Under the pieces are notes generated by a model. That model saw only the letters and a program-made list of their open reading frames with translations, made no database searches and was not told where the DNA came from. 40,017 bases of DNA, taken from NCBI GenBank assembly GCA_004357475.1, contig SMWE01000068.1, forward strand, positions 1-40,017, given 5' to 3'. The stretch is from Gammaproteobacteria bacterium (GTDB taxonomy: Bacteria > Pseudomonadota > Gammaproteobacteria > Steroidobacterales > Woeseiaceae). Below, in pieces: positions 10,544 through 19,850 of this stretch. Position 1 is the first letter of the stretch. Each line of letters starts with the position of its first letter. A program made the position numbers and the translations under genes.

Positions 10544-11503
10544 TCAAATAATGAAATTCGTTACGGCGCTGATGTCGCTTTGATCTTCATGCAACATCAA
10601 CAGCCGGTCAAAGCCGATTGCGACGCCGGCGCAGGGCGGCAATCCGGCGCGAAGCGCGTTTATGAGTTCCTGGTCAATTGGATGGACTGCCGCTGCATTC
10701 CTGCGACGCGCAAGCCGGTCCCGTTCGAAGCGCGTCAATTGTTCGTCTGCATCCGTCAGTTCAACGAATCCGTTGGCAAGCTCGAGGCTGCCGTAAAATA
10801 CCTCAAAGCGATCGGCCACCACTGCATCGTCGGGACAAATACGTGCGAGCGCCGCCTGGCTGGCCGGGTAGTGAAATATGACCGTCAGCCTGTCTGTTGC
10901 AAATTCCGGGACAATCTTTTCCGCCAGAACAAGATCAAGCCAGGCATCTGCATCGTCGCCGATTGCACGCTTTAATTGTTCATCCACGTTCATGGAAGCA
11001 GCCAGTTCCGCTATGTCCCGCGTGCGCGGACTAAAGTTCATCGTCTTTTGAAACGCGTCTTCGTAACTGATTAAATCAACCGAGGATGCCAGGCCCGATC
11101 GGGCAAGGAGTGCCGCGACGAACTCGATCGTATCGTGCATGATGTCGTGTAAGCCAAAATTCAGGCGGTACCACTCTATTAACGTAAATTCCGGCAAATG
11201 ATGGCGGCCGCGCTCACCATCCCGAAAGACTTTGCAGATCTGATAAATGTCGCCAAATCCTGCCGCAAGCAGGCGTTTCATTTTGTATTCCGGCGAGGTG
11301 TGCAGGAAAAGTTCCGGTTCCATCGCAGAGCGGGCGGACACACTTTCGATATGCGGGTCCGTTACAGGGATCTTCGACAACGCGGGCGTATCAACTTCCA
11401 GGATGCCTCGCGCGTCGAAGAATTCGCGGGCACGTCTTAGCAGCCCGGCCCTGCTGGTGGCGACAGCAGGGCTGGCCATCGGTCGCCAGGACTCGTTGTT
11501 CAC
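10544..11503 (-). CDS. epmA: EF-P--(R)-beta-lysine ligase EpmA (GenX/PoxA/YjeA)
   Basis: A class II lysyl-tRNA synthetase-like catalytic domain without an anticodon-binding domain. It attaches (R)-beta-lysine to Lys34 of EF-P. Visible signatures are the motif 2 region (ICKVFRDGERGRHHLPEFTLIEWY), the ELANGFVELTDADEQ stretch and motif 3 (GVAIGFDRLLML). At 319 aa it is close to the E. coli 325. The track ORF begins far upstream inside psd and is too long. The best start is GTG at 11503, which overlaps the psd stop as GTGA, giving M-NNESWRPMASPAV; an ATG eight codons later is possible. Its target gene efp is the convergent neighbour, one gene away. The lysine 2,3-aminomutase EpmB that supplies beta-lysine is not in the window. 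Confidence 0.93.
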   Translation of the reverse strand: MNNESWRPMASPAVATSRAGLLRRAREFFDARGILEVDTPALSKIPVTDPHIESVSARSAMEPELFLHTSPEYKMKRLLAAGFGDIYQICKVFRDGERGRHHLPEFTLIEWYRLNFGLHDIMHDTIEFVAALLARSGLASSVDLISYEDAFQKTMNFSPRTRDIAELAASMNVDEQLKRAIGDDADAWLDLVLAEKIVPEFATDRLTVIFHYPASQAALARICPDDAVVADRFEVFYGSLELANGFVELTDADEQLTRFERDRLARRRNAAAVHPIDQELINALRAGLPPCAGVAIGFDRLLMLHEDQSDISAVTNFII

Positions 11504-12384
11504 GACGATTGCGGGGTAATTCGGCCGATTGCCTGACCCATCCTGACGTGGCCACCTGGACCTGGTTCGAACGAAAACTCGCAGGAGTCCGGCGGCAGCA
11601 AGATGATGACGGTCGAGCCCATGTTGAACCAGCCGAGCAAATCGCCCTTGTTCACCTCGGTTGGGTAACCCTGCTGCAGGATGTCGATATCCTGCACCAC
11701 ACCTTTGTGGCGTGGCCGGATCTGGCCGGTCCAGGGTGTACTGATACTGCCGACATGCAGCGCGCCGACCAATATCACAATCATCGGACCGGCATCGCTG
11801 TTGAAGTGGCATATCAGTCGTTCGTTGCGCGTGAACAGGTTCGGCAATAGTGAGACCGTGGATGCATTGACGCTGTACAACGCACCAGGTACGTAACGCG
11901 CCGCGACGAGAGTTCCACTCAGGGGACAATGAACACGGTGATAGTTGTGCGGAGCAAGGTAAAGGGTCGCAAACGAACCGTTACTGAACCGGTCGGCGTC
12001 TGCAATATCGGTCATCAGCAAATCGGACAGCGAATAGTGACTCCCCTTCGCCTGCAGCAACATGTCCGATTCAATGTTGCCGCAAGCGCTCACGGTTCCG
12101 TCGACAGGCGAAACGATTGAATTGGCCCCGCTATCGATCGGTCGTGCGCCGTCGACCAGTTGCCGGGTAAAGAAATCATTCAAGGATGGATAACCATCGG
12201 GCACGGGCAGGGCGGCCTCCTCTACGTCGATTCTGTAAATACTGACAAAGCGGCGAATCAGGAAATCCTTGATCGACTTCGTGCGAATTCCGGCGATATG
12301 AAATATCAGTGCCGTCAGCAGATGTTTAGGCAAGACATATTGCAGCAGTACGAACGGCCAGGCCGGCAGTTTGCGCATGGGCAT
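11500..12384 (-). CDS. psd: Phosphatidylserine decarboxylase proenzyme
   Basis: It converts phosphatidylserine to phosphatidylethanolamine at the inner membrane. The proenzyme cuts itself at the Gly-Ser bond of a conserved LGST motif, here MGST (residues 255-258), with Ser257 becoming the pyruvoyl group. The self-cleavage triad is present: Asp95 in SPVDGTVS, His152 in YHRVHCP, and Ser257. At 294 aa it has normal length for the bacterial type I enzyme. An N-terminal stretch (WPFVLLQYVLPKHLLTALIFHIAG) matches the membrane-associated start of the family. It lies three bases after sco and overlaps epmA by four bases, so all are likely one transcript. I recall psd near epmA in E. coli too. Confidence 0.95.
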   Translation of the reverse strand: MPMRKLPAWPFVLLQYVLPKHLLTALIFHIAGIRTKSIKDFLIRRFVSIYRIDVEEAALPVPDGYPSLNDFFTRQLVDGARPIDSGANSIVSPVDGTVSACGNIESDMLLQAKGSHYSLSDLLMTDIADADRFSNGSFATLYLAPHNYHRVHCPLSGTLVAARYVPGALYSVNASTVSLLPNLFTRNERLICHFNSDAGPMIVILVGALHVGSISTPWTGQIRPRHKGVVQDIDILQQGYPTEVNKGDLLGWFNMGSTVIILLPPDSCEFSFEPGPGGHVRMGQAIGRITPQSS

Positions 12385-12386
12385 AA

Positions 12387-13001
12387 CTACTCCATGATCA
12401 AAGGAATATCTGCGACAAAGTGATCGATATTGTGTGGCGCGCTGAAAAGTGCATGAAATTCGGCACGCTTGTTGATCATGATTACAACTGCGGAATGATT
12501 AACACTGTAGTTGCCGTTTTCATCCACAGGTTTTTCGAAAAAAATACCGAGCGCCGACGCCAGTTTGCGCAGCTCCGTCAATGAACCGGTCACGCCCGTC
12601 AGGCCGTCGCCGAATTGTCCAATATATTCAGCCAGCACCTCCGGCGTATCCCGCTCCGGGTCGACACTTATTAATACGATGTCTGGAAAAGTACTGTCGC
12701 CCCCGGCCAAAACACGGCTGCGCGCGATCGCCAGTTGCGTGAGCGTCGCCGGGCATATGTCCGGGCAGTGAGTGAAACCGAAGAAGACCAGGCTCCAGTG
12801 GTCATCGAGTGATTCGTTGTCGAATACCGCCCCGTTCTGATCGAGCAGGCTGAATCGCGGCAGCACGGCCGCTTGTGGCAGGATCGTCGCGTGCAGCGGT
12901 TGGCCACGCGGCCCCTGGAAGGCCAGGACCATAAACAGGGTGCCACCTGCGAATGCCGCGATCACGAGACCGGTCGCAAGGATGTTTCGTAGTGAAGCCA
13001 T
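12387..13001 (-). CDS. SCO1/SenC family copper chaperone
   Basis: A membrane-anchored thioredoxin-fold protein that delivers copper to the CuA site of cytochrome c oxidase. Residues 8-28 form a single N-terminal membrane anchor (ATGLVIAAFAGGTLFMVLAF). The copper-binding CxxxC is Cys79 and Cys83 in FTHCPDICP, with the conserved distal His169 in SVNHSAVV; all three ligands are present. VSVDPERDTP-like sequence (ISVDPERDTPEVL) is typical of the family. At 204 aa the length is standard. It is the first gene of the minus-strand group ending with msrC, and is divergent from prmB across about 59 bases. No oxidase subunit genes are adjacent in the window, so the partner is inferred from the family. 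Confidence 0.92.
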   Translation of the reverse strand: MASLRNILATGLVIAAFAGGTLFMVLAFQGPRGQPLHATILPQAAVLPRFSLLDQNGAVFDNESLDDHWSLVFFGFTHCPDICPATLTQLAIARSRVLAGGDSTFPDIVLISVDPERDTPEVLAEYIGQFGDGLTGVTGSLTELRKLASALGIFFEKPVDENGNYSVNHSAVVIMINKRAEFHALFSAPHNIDHFVADIPLIME

Positions 13002-13060
13002 AGCGACAGTATTCTAACTTAACGGCAACTTTGGACACGCATGATAGATTGGCATTTCAC

Positions 13061-13975
13061 ATGACGGTAGAAGATTTCATCCGGCGCACGGCGCATGCGT
13101 TCGAGCAGGCGGGGCTGGTCTATGGGCAGGGCACCGATAACGCAATTGACGAGGCGGCCTACCTGGTGTTTGGAGCGCTCCGCCTGGATCACGGGCAGGC
13201 TGCCCGGCATTACGCAAGGGTGCTCAGCGGGGCAGAGCAGGCGCGCCTGGGCCAGCTGGTCGAGCGGCGCATACAAGAGCGAGTGCCGGTTGCGTACCTG
13301 CTGCAACAAGCCTGGTTCGCTGGCCTGGAATTCTATGTGGATGAGCGCGTGCTGGTGCCGCGCTCGCCACTGGCCGAGCTGATTGGCGACCGGTTCTCGC
13401 CCTGGATTCAGGCCGACAAGGTGCACAGAGCGCTGGATCTCGGTACCGGCAGCGGCTGTATTGCGATCGCCCTGGCGTTGGCGATTCCGGATGCACAGGT
13501 CGATGCGATTGATTGTGACGAGGATGCGCTTGCCGTCGCTGCGATCAATGTGGACCGCTTCGGGTTGCAATCCCGGGTGCGGTTGCTGCAGTCGGATTTC
13601 TTTGCCGGTCTGCGCCCTGGCAACGCGGCCTATGACATCATCATCAGCAATCCGCCCTATGTTAAGCGCGAGGAATTGGACGCGCTTGCCCCGGAATTCA
13701 GCCACGAACCGCCGCTCGCGCTTGCGGCGGGCGTTGATGGTCTGGATTCGGTGATAGCGATCCTGCATGATGCATCCCGCTTCCTCGCCGAGGACGGAAT
13801 CCTGATCGTCGAGGTTGGCAGCAGTCAGCCGGCCCTTGAACGGCGCTTCCCGGCGTCTGGATTCATCTGGCTGGAGTTTGCAATGGGTGGCCAGGGTGTA
13901 TTTCTGCTGAGCAAGGACGAACTGGATCGTCATCAGCAACAATTTGCCGCAGCGACCGCTGAACCGGGTTATTAG
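13061..13975 (+). CDS. prmB: 50S ribosomal protein L3 N5-glutamine methyltransferase PrmB
   Basis: A SAM-dependent methyltransferase that modifies a glutamine of ribosomal protein L3. The SAM-binding motif is [14 protein letters not shown] and the catalytic NPPY sits at residues 197-200 ([12 protein letters not shown]). [41 protein letters not shown] and [14 protein letters not shown] separate PrmB from its relative PrmC. The track starts at a TTG at 13031. I prefer the ATG at 13061 (304 aa) because it gives a family-length N-terminus, although neither start has a good ribosome site. aroC begins four bases after the stop; this pairing is common in gammaproteobacteria. Confidence 0.93.
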   Translation: MTVEDFIRRTAHAFEQAGLVYGQGTDNAIDEAAYLVFGALRLDHGQAARHYARVLSGAEQARLGQLVERRIQERVPVAYLLQQAWFAGLEFYVDERVLVPRSPLAELIGDRFSPWIQADKVHRALDLGTGSGCIAIALALAIPDAQVDAIDCDEDALAVAAINVDRFGLQSRVRLLQSDFFAGLRPGNAAYDIIISNPPYVKREELDALAPEFSHEPPLALAAGVDGLDSVIAILHDASRFLAEDGILIVEVGSSQPALERRFPASGFIWLEFAMGGQGVFLLSKDELDRHQQQFAAATAEPGY

Positions 13976-13979
13976 CAGG

Positions 13980-15083
13980 ATGTCAGGCAACAGCTTCGGG
14001 CGACTATTTACAGTGACGACTTTCGGTGAAAGCCATGGTCCGGCAATGGGCTGTGTCGTCGACGGTTGTCCACCCGGATTGGAACTGAGCGAGGCCGATA
14101 TCCAGGTGGACCTCGAACGCCGCCGGCCCGGGAAGTCACGGTACACGACACAGCGCCAGGAAGCTGACCAGGTCAGGATTCTCTCCGGTGTGTTTGAAGG
14201 AAAGACCACCGGCACGCCGATCGGGTTGTTAATCGAGAACACAGATCAGCGTTCGCGTGATTACAGTGACATCAAGGACAAGTTTCGCCCGGGTCACGCC
14301 GACTACACGTATCAGCAAAAGTATGGCATGCGTGATTATCGGGGCGGCGGCCGGTCGTCAGCCCGGGAAACGACGATGCGTGTTGCCTCCGGAGCAATCG
14401 CCAGGAAATATCTCAGGGAGAGGCTTGGCATCGAGATAAAAGGTTATCTTTCACAACTGGGTCCTATCCAGCTCGAAGCCCAGGACCTTGAATTCGTCGA
14501 CCAGAACCCGTTTTTCTGTGCGGATAAGGACAAAATCCCCGAGCTCGAGAAATTCATGGATGATCTGCGGCGCGACGGCGACTCTATCGGTGCAAAGATC
14601 AGCGTGCTGGCCAGCAACGTGCCGCCTGGTCTCGGCGAACCCGTGTTCGACAAGCTCGAGGCCGACCTGGCGCACGGCTTGATGAGCATCAACGCGGTCA
14701 AGGGTGTGGAACTGGGCGCTGGCTTTGCGGCAGTCAGTCAGAAAGGCAGTGAACACCGCGATCAGATGTCGCCCGAGGGGTTCGACAAGAACGATGCCGG
14801 GGGCACGCTGGGCGGCATTTCTTCCGGCCAGGACATCCTTGCCAGCATCGCGCTGAAGCCCACCTCAAGTATCGCGAAGCCGGGTGCGACCATAGACAAG
14901 GCAGGCAGGAAGTCAGAGATAGCCACCCACGGGCGCCATGATCCCTGCGTTGGCCTGCGTGCGACGCCGATCGCCGAGGCGATGGTTGCGCTGGTATTGA
15001 TGGATCATTACCTGCGCCATCGCGGGCAAAATGCCGATGTCGATTCGGTGACGCCGGTCATTTCCGGTAAGATCCAAAGCTGA
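13980..15083 (+). CDS. aroC: Chorismate synthase
   Basis: It makes chorismate from 5-enolpyruvylshikimate 3-phosphate, the last shikimate step, using reduced FMN. The start [22 protein letters not shown] matches the family exactly and lies 12 codons inside the track ORF. Conserved patches are [52 protein letters not shown], and [11 protein letters not shown] near the C-terminus. At 367 aa the length is normal. It follows prmB by four bases, so translation is probably coupled, and lies six bases before asd. The joint location with asd links aromatic and aspartate-family amino-acid synthesis. Confidence 0.97.
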   Translation: MSGNSFGRLFTVTTFGESHGPAMGCVVDGCPPGLELSEADIQVDLERRRPGKSRYTTQRQEADQVRILSGVFEGKTTGTPIGLLIENTDQRSRDYSDIKDKFRPGHADYTYQQKYGMRDYRGGGRSSARETTMRVASGAIARKYLRERLGIEIKGYLSQLGPIQLEAQDLEFVDQNPFFCADKDKIPELEKFMDDLRRDGDSIGAKISVLASNVPPGLGEPVFDKLEADLAHGLMSINAVKGVELGAGFAAVSQKGSEHRDQMSPEGFDKNDAGGTLGGISSGQDILASIALKPTSSIAKPGATIDKAGRKSEIATHGRHDPCVGLRATPIAEAMVALVLMDHYLRHRGQNADVDSVTPVISGKIQS

Positions 15084-15089
15084 ACGAAG

Positions 15090-16112
15090 ATGTCAGGTGC
15101 AATCGATATTGCTGTTATCGGCGCGACCGGCGTAGTCGGTGAGGCTATGCTCGAGATACTCGCGGAGCGAAAATTTCCGGTTGGCAAGGTGCATGCGCTC
15201 GCCAGTGAACGATCTGTCGGCAAGACGGTGATGTTTGGCAACAAATCCCTGACGGTATCCGATCTTGCGGAATTCGATTTTTCGCAATGCAAAATCGGAT
15301 TGTTTTCTGCCGGCGCCTCTGTTTCTGATGTTTATGCACCCAAAGCGTCGGCCGCCGGTTGTGTCGTCATCGATAACACTTCGCGATTTCGGTATGACGA
15401 TGAGGTTCCACTCGTGGTGCCGGAAGTCAACCCGGAAAAAATTGCGGAATACGCGCAATCGGGAATCATCGCAAACCCGAACTGCGCTACCATTCAATTG
15501 GTTGTTGCGTTGAAGCCGATTTACGACGCGGTTGGCATAAAGCGCATCAATGTTGCGACTTATCAATCGGTATCGGGCGCCGGAAGAAGTGCGGTGAAGG
15601 AACTGGCCAGGCAAACATCGGACCTCCTGAATGGCAGGCCGCTCGACATTGCAGGTGATGCAAAGCAAATTGCGTTCAACGCAGTGCCGCATATCGATGA
15701 ATTTCTGGATAATCGTTACACCCGCGAAGAAATGAAGCTGGTCTGGGAAACGAGAAAGATTCTTGACGACGACAGCATCGCCATCAACCCGACGGCGGTC
15801 CGGATTCCGGTCTTTTACGGGCACTCGGAAGCGGTACATATCGAGACCGAAACGAAGATTTCTGCCGGGGATGTTTGTGAATTGCTGCGAAACGCGGCCG
15901 GTGTTGAACTGATGGACGGGACAGAGGCCGGCCAATATCCGACCGCGGTCACAGAAAGTTCCGGAAACGACCCGGTATATGTGGGTCGGGTGCGCGAAGA
16001 TATCAGTCACGCGCGTGGAATTAACCTGTGGATCGTGTCTGATAACATTCGTAAGGGCGCTGCTCTAAATAGCGTCCAAATAGCTGAAATATTGGCCAAA
16101 AACCATTTATAA
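15090..16112 (+). CDS. asd: Aspartate-semialdehyde dehydrogenase
   Basis: It reduces aspartyl phosphate to aspartate semialdehyde with NADPH, the branch point to lysine, diaminopimelate (cell wall), methionine and threonine. The N-terminal dinucleotide fold GATGVVGEAMLEIL is visible. The catalytic Cys132 lies in NPNCATIQ, and SVSGAGRSAVKEL and RIPVFYGHSEAVHIET are family motifs. It is 340 aa long. The order asd then fimV then truA is the one I recall from Pseudomonas aeruginosa. Transcription of fimV probably starts in the 99-base gap after asd or reads through from it. Confidence 0.97.
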   Translation: MSGAIDIAVIGATGVVGEAMLEILAERKFPVGKVHALASERSVGKTVMFGNKSLTVSDLAEFDFSQCKIGLFSAGASVSDVYAPKASAAGCVVIDNTSRFRYDDEVPLVVPEVNPEKIAEYAQSGIIANPNCATIQLVVALKPIYDAVGIKRINVATYQSVSGAGRSAVKELARQTSDLLNGRPLDIAGDAKQIAFNAVPHIDEFLDNRYTREEMKLVWETRKILDDDSIAINPTAVRIPVFYGHSEAVHIETETKISAGDVCELLRNAAGVELMDGTEAGQYPTAVTESSGNDPVYVGRVREDISHARGINLWIVSDNIRKGAALNSVQIAEILAKNHL

Positions 16113-16211
16113 GCTATAGTTGCCGGTCAAACCTTAGGACCATCTTTGAATCAGGGTTCAAGCTCCGGAGCAGTCCGATCTGACCGGTATTGGGAGCTGG
16201 GGAAAATTACT

Positions 16212-19200
16212 ATGCCGCGTAGACTTAATCGCCTGTGGCTGCTGCTGCCATTGCTGCTTGCGAGTCAGTCATGGGCCCTGGGGCTCGGAAATATACAGAT
16301 GAGTTCGGCGCTTAACGAGCCCCTGCGGGCTGAAATTGAATTGCTTGCAGCAACCCCCGAAGATCTCGATAACCTTACCATTCAGCTCGCGTCCCCCGAA
16401 ACATTTGCCCGATATGATCTTGACCGGCCGGTGTATTTATCGCGTGTGCGAATGCGGATCGTCAAATCAGGCGGCGCTACCGGAAACTTCGTCAGAATCA
16501 CCTCGCTGGATCCGATTACGGAGCCATTTATTACTTTTCTCGTGGAAGCAGTCTGGCCACGCGGCCGTTTGTTGCGTGAATATACTTTGCTGCTCGATCC
16601 GCCGACATTTGCACCGCTACCGGTAACGCAATCGACGCAGGCGGTAACCGCGCCGGCACGCGCGGCGCAGACCGATAGCGGTCAGATTCAGCGGCCTGCG
16701 CCGCAGCCACCGGCTTCGCCGCCTGCACCGCAAGCTGCCGCGCAAGCACCCTCGCAATCCGCCCAGGCAGCGCAGCCCGCGCCTTCCACTCCGGCAGATG
16801 AGCCCTCAGCGACCCTGGGCCAGCCGGATTTCGATACCCGCGCCGGCGGTGATCTCCTTATCCAGCGTGGCGACACCTTGTGGGGCATTGCGTCACGTGT
16901 GCGGCCTGATTCCCGATTGACAATGAATCAGACGATATTGGCGATTTACGAGGCGAACCCGCAGGCTTTTGCCGGCAACATCAATGTCATGTCCGCAGGC
17001 GCGATCTTAAGGATTCCAAGTGCGGATGAAGTGTTCCGTATCAGTCGTGGCGATGCGCTGGCTGAGGTTCGGCGGCAGAACGCGGCCTGGGGTGGTGGCA
17101 CAGTGGAGGTTGGCATGCAATCTCAGCCGGCCCTGACGCTGGTCCCGCCCGATGACGATACAGGCCTGCTCGATGATGGTCCCGGTCAGGTGGCGCGCGA
17201 CGAGGCGGTTGACGATCTGATCAGTGCGGATGAAGCGAGAATCGATGAACTCGAGGGAGTACTGGCCGATCACCAGGATTCGCTGATCGAGATAAGCGAC
17301 AACGAGCTGGCGGCACTTCGTGCCGAGCTGGCGGAGCTCCGTGGCGAGGAACCGCCGGAACCATTACCGGTCGACGATATTGTTGACGATTCCGGTATCG
17401 ATGATGCGGATGAGGTGCTGGCCGCTGATGAACAGCTCGATGCCGAGCCGACCGCCATCGATGACGAGCTGCTGGCCGGTGACCAGCCGGTCGATGATGA
17501 GATTGCCGATGACACCACGCCGGAAGTTGTGGATGCGGCGCCGGCCCCACAGGTTGTGGTCACACGACCAGGCGATAAAAGCCTGATCGACACGATAAAG
17601 GATTACGGCGACATCATACTGGGATACGCCGACAGCATCTGGGGCATTATCGGTGGCGCACTGCTCCTGGCGATGGCCCTGCTGGTCTGGTTTGCGCGCC
17701 GCGCCGGACGCGGCGATGACGAAGACTCCACCGGTGTGTGGGAATCGCTGGAGCAGGATGACGTGGACATGGCATCGACGGAACGTCTGCAGGCGCTGGC
17801 AAGCAACGAGGGCGAAGGCGCAATCGTTGTTGTCGAGCAGGAAACAGTACCGGTAGCCGACGAAGATTCGACGCTGGATACCTTCGCGGCGACTGTGGTC
17901 GAGGTCGAGCCCGCGGCCCCTGAGCCCGAAAAAGACCTGATGATGGACATGGACACCGCCGAGGTGCCCATCGGCGCGGATATGGACACCGCCGAGGTGC
18001 CCATCAGCGATGCCGTGGCGCCGGAAGCTGAACAGGATTTGATGTCGGATACTGCCGCGTTCCCCGCCACCGAGGCGGAGCCTGCGGCACCGGAAGTGGA
18101 AGTGGTAACCGATGCGACCATGGTCCCGGAACCGGTCGAGGCGACCAGCCCCAACCAGGCGCTCGAAGATACCTTCCACAGCGACACCGGGCTCAATCTC
18201 GACCAGGCGGATCCGCTCGCTGAAGCCGACTTCCACATGGCGTATGGTCTTTATGACCAGGCCGCTGATCTTATCAACGGCGCGCTTGAAGTTGAATCCG
18301 AGCGCGAGGATTTGCTGGCGAAGCTTTGCGAAATTTATTTCGTCTGGGGTAACAGGGAAGCGTTCGTCGATGCTGCAGGCAGATTGCGTGCGGTGGTCAG
18401 CGTTGACGAAAATCCGGACTGGGACAAGATTGTCATCATGGGTCAGCAGATCGCGTCCGATCACGAGCTGTTCTCGGGTGTCAGCGCTGCCGCCGCAACG
18501 AAAGCAATCGATCTCTCGTTCGAAGGTGCAGATGAGGTCGCTGAGCTCGACCTGGATTTCGAGGCGGCCGGTGACGCCGAGACGCCGGCAATCGATCTCT
18601 CCTTCGAAGGTGCAGATGAGGTCGCTGAGCTCGACATGAATTTCGAGCTCAGCGAAGCCGACGCTGCGGTCAACGATGTCATTGATCTTGGCGCCGGGAG
18701 TGGTGAGGACACGGCCGAATCACCCACGATCGATGCATCGCTGCAAGACGAGACTTCGGAAATGCCGGCGACTTCGGGATCATCCGATACGCCAACGATC
18801 GAACAGCAGTTTGCAGGACTCGATGCCAGCGGGGAAATTCCGGCAGTGTCTGATGATGCTGATGCGACAGAAATCGCGAGTCTGGTCGATCTCGACCAAC
18901 CGGACGACGTCAAACCCGCCGATGCGACCGCAGAAATAGAACTCCACGATCTCAACCTGAATCTGGACGGTCTTGAAGATACTCAAATCGCGGGCGATGA
19001 TGAGCTGGATTATCAAGTCCCGAACCTCGAGGATACGGCGGAAAGCAAGACCGATGAGAGTCTTGCCGCGACCGGCGAGATGCCGGTATTGGAAGATATC
19101 ACCGACACCAACCTCGCGATTCCGGGCGAAGACACTGACGCTGGCATCGATGCGAGTCTGCTGGATGTGACGGGGCAGACTCAGGTTCTGAGTGAGGATA

Positions 19201-19784
19201 AGCCTGTCGATAGCGCGAATGATGCCGCTGCATCATTGGCAGACGATGACATGACCATGCGCGCATCGCTGGATGCCGATGAATCAACCGTGCTCACGGA
19301 TGCCGGTGCTGTCGATTTTCAGCAAACCGAAGCGCTGCCGAAAGAGTCGTTCAGCAGCGATATGGCGGTGGACGAGACCGGCGAGGTGCCGAGTCTCGCC
19401 GGCAGCACCGACATCGATCTCGACCTTGATGATCTGACGGGGGTACTCGAAGTCAGTGAAGTTGGCGATACCATCGACCAGGGCCGCGATGCCCCGACGG
19501 TCGAACAGGCAGTGCTCACGCAAGGCGATGTCGATCTGGATGCTGGTGATGCCGGCGCCGCTGACGAGGACAGTCCGACCCGGGAGGCCCTCGCGACCGG
19601 GGATTCAGGCCTGCAGGAGGCCCCCACGATGACCGAGGTGGGTACCAAGCTGGATCTTGCACGCGCCTATATCGACATGGGTGATCCCGGCGGTGCCCGC
19701 AGCATTCTAGAAGAGGTGCTGGACGAGGGCGACGAAGCCCAGCGTCAGCAGGCGCAACAATTAATGGATTCAATTCCGTCCTGA
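16212..19784 (+). CDS. fimV: FimV, peptidoglycan-binding polar scaffold for type IV pili
   Basis: FimV anchors at the pole and promotes PilMNOPQ assembly and cAMP signalling in Pseudomonas. The start at 16212 (MPRRLNRLWLLLPLLLASQSWA) gives a classic signal peptide; the track begins 22 codons earlier at a TTG. Order, in a 1190-residue protein: FimV N-terminal domain (LGLGNIQMSSALNEPLRAEIEL), Pro/Ala/Gln-rich linker, LysM (LLIQRGDTLWGIASRVRPDSR, about 214-268), coiled acidic stretch, one membrane span (about 470-496, IWGIIGGALLLAMALLVWFA), a long acidic cytoplasmic tail with a TPR-like segment (about 669-726), and the C-terminal FimV domain (KLDLARAYIDMGDPGGARSILEEVL). The tail holds short in-frame repeats: MDTAEVPI twice, and AIDLSFEGADEVAELD twice. 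The neighbouring asd and truA confirm orthology by gene order. Confidence 0.93.
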   Translation: MPRRLNRLWLLLPLLLASQSWALGLGNIQMSSALNEPLRAEIELLAATPEDLDNLTIQLASPETFARYDLDRPVYLSRVRMRIVKSGGATGNFVRITSLDPITEPFITFLVEAVWPRGRLLREYTLLLDPPTFAPLPVTQSTQAVTAPARAAQTDSGQIQRPAPQPPASPPAPQAAAQAPSQSAQAAQPAPSTPADEPSATLGQPDFDTRAGGDLLIQRGDTLWGIASRVRPDSRLTMNQTILAIYEANPQAFAGNINVMSAGAILRIPSADEVFRISRGDALAEVRRQNAAWGGGTVEVGMQSQPALTLVPPDDDTGLLDDGPGQVARDEAVDDLISADEARIDELEGVLADHQDSLIEISDNELAALRAELAELRGEEPPEPLPVDDIVDDSGIDDADEVLAADEQLDAEPTAIDDELLAGDQPVDDEIADDTTPEVVDAAPAPQVVVTRPGDKSLIDTIKDYGDIILGYADSIWGIIGGALLLAMALLVWFARRAGRGDDEDSTGVWESLEQDDVDMASTERLQALASNEGEGAIVVVEQETVPVADEDSTLDTFAATVVEVEPAAPEPEKDLMMDMDTAEVPIGADMDTAEVPISDAVAPEAEQDLMSDTAAFPATEAEPAAPEVEVVTDATMVPEPVEATSPNQALEDTFHSDTGLNLDQADPLAEADFHMAYGLYDQAADLINGALEVESEREDLLAKLCEIYFVWGNREAFVDAAGRLRAVVSVDENPDWDKIVIMGQQIASDHELFSGVSAAAATKAIDLSFEGADEVAELDLDFEAAGDAETPAIDLSFEGADEVAELDMNFELSEADAAVNDVIDLGAGSGEDTAESPTIDASLQDETSEMPATSGSSDTPTIEQQFAGLDASGEIPAVSDDADATEIASLVDLDQPDDVKPADATAEIELHDLNLNLDGLEDTQIAGDDELDYQVPNLEDTAESKTDESLAATGEMPVLEDITDTNLAIPGEDTDAGIDASLLDVTGQTQVLSEDKPVDSANDAAASLADDDMTMRASLDADESTVLTDAGAVDFQQTEALPKESFSSDMAVDETGEVPSLAGSTDIDLDLDDLTGVLEVSEVGDTIDQGRDAPTVEQAVLTQGDVDLDAGDAGAADEDSPTREALATGDSGLQEAPTMTEVGTKLDLARAYIDMGDPGGARSILEEVLDEGDEAQRQQAQQLMDSIPS

Positions 19785-19850
19785 TCGAGGTCGTTTTTTT
19801 TGACGAGCTTGCGTCGCTTCGCCCGCAATGACGTTGGCCCTGTTTAAACT

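Noticed and set aside
10544-11929. 461-residue start for epmA
   Set aside because: The first 142 residues lie inside psd and do not match the EpmA family; the GTG overlapping the psd stop gives the family length.
13019-14242. 407-residue minus-strand ORF opposite prmB and aroC
   Set aside because: It is a high-GC shadow of two certain genes, with no domain of its own. The same holds for long antisense ORFs at 621-1370, 15093-16010, 17364-18464, 19770-20699, 31450-32589 and 35802-36500.
19785-19850. Poly-T run after fimV as a terminator
   Set aside because: The eight Ts are not preceded by a stable stem.
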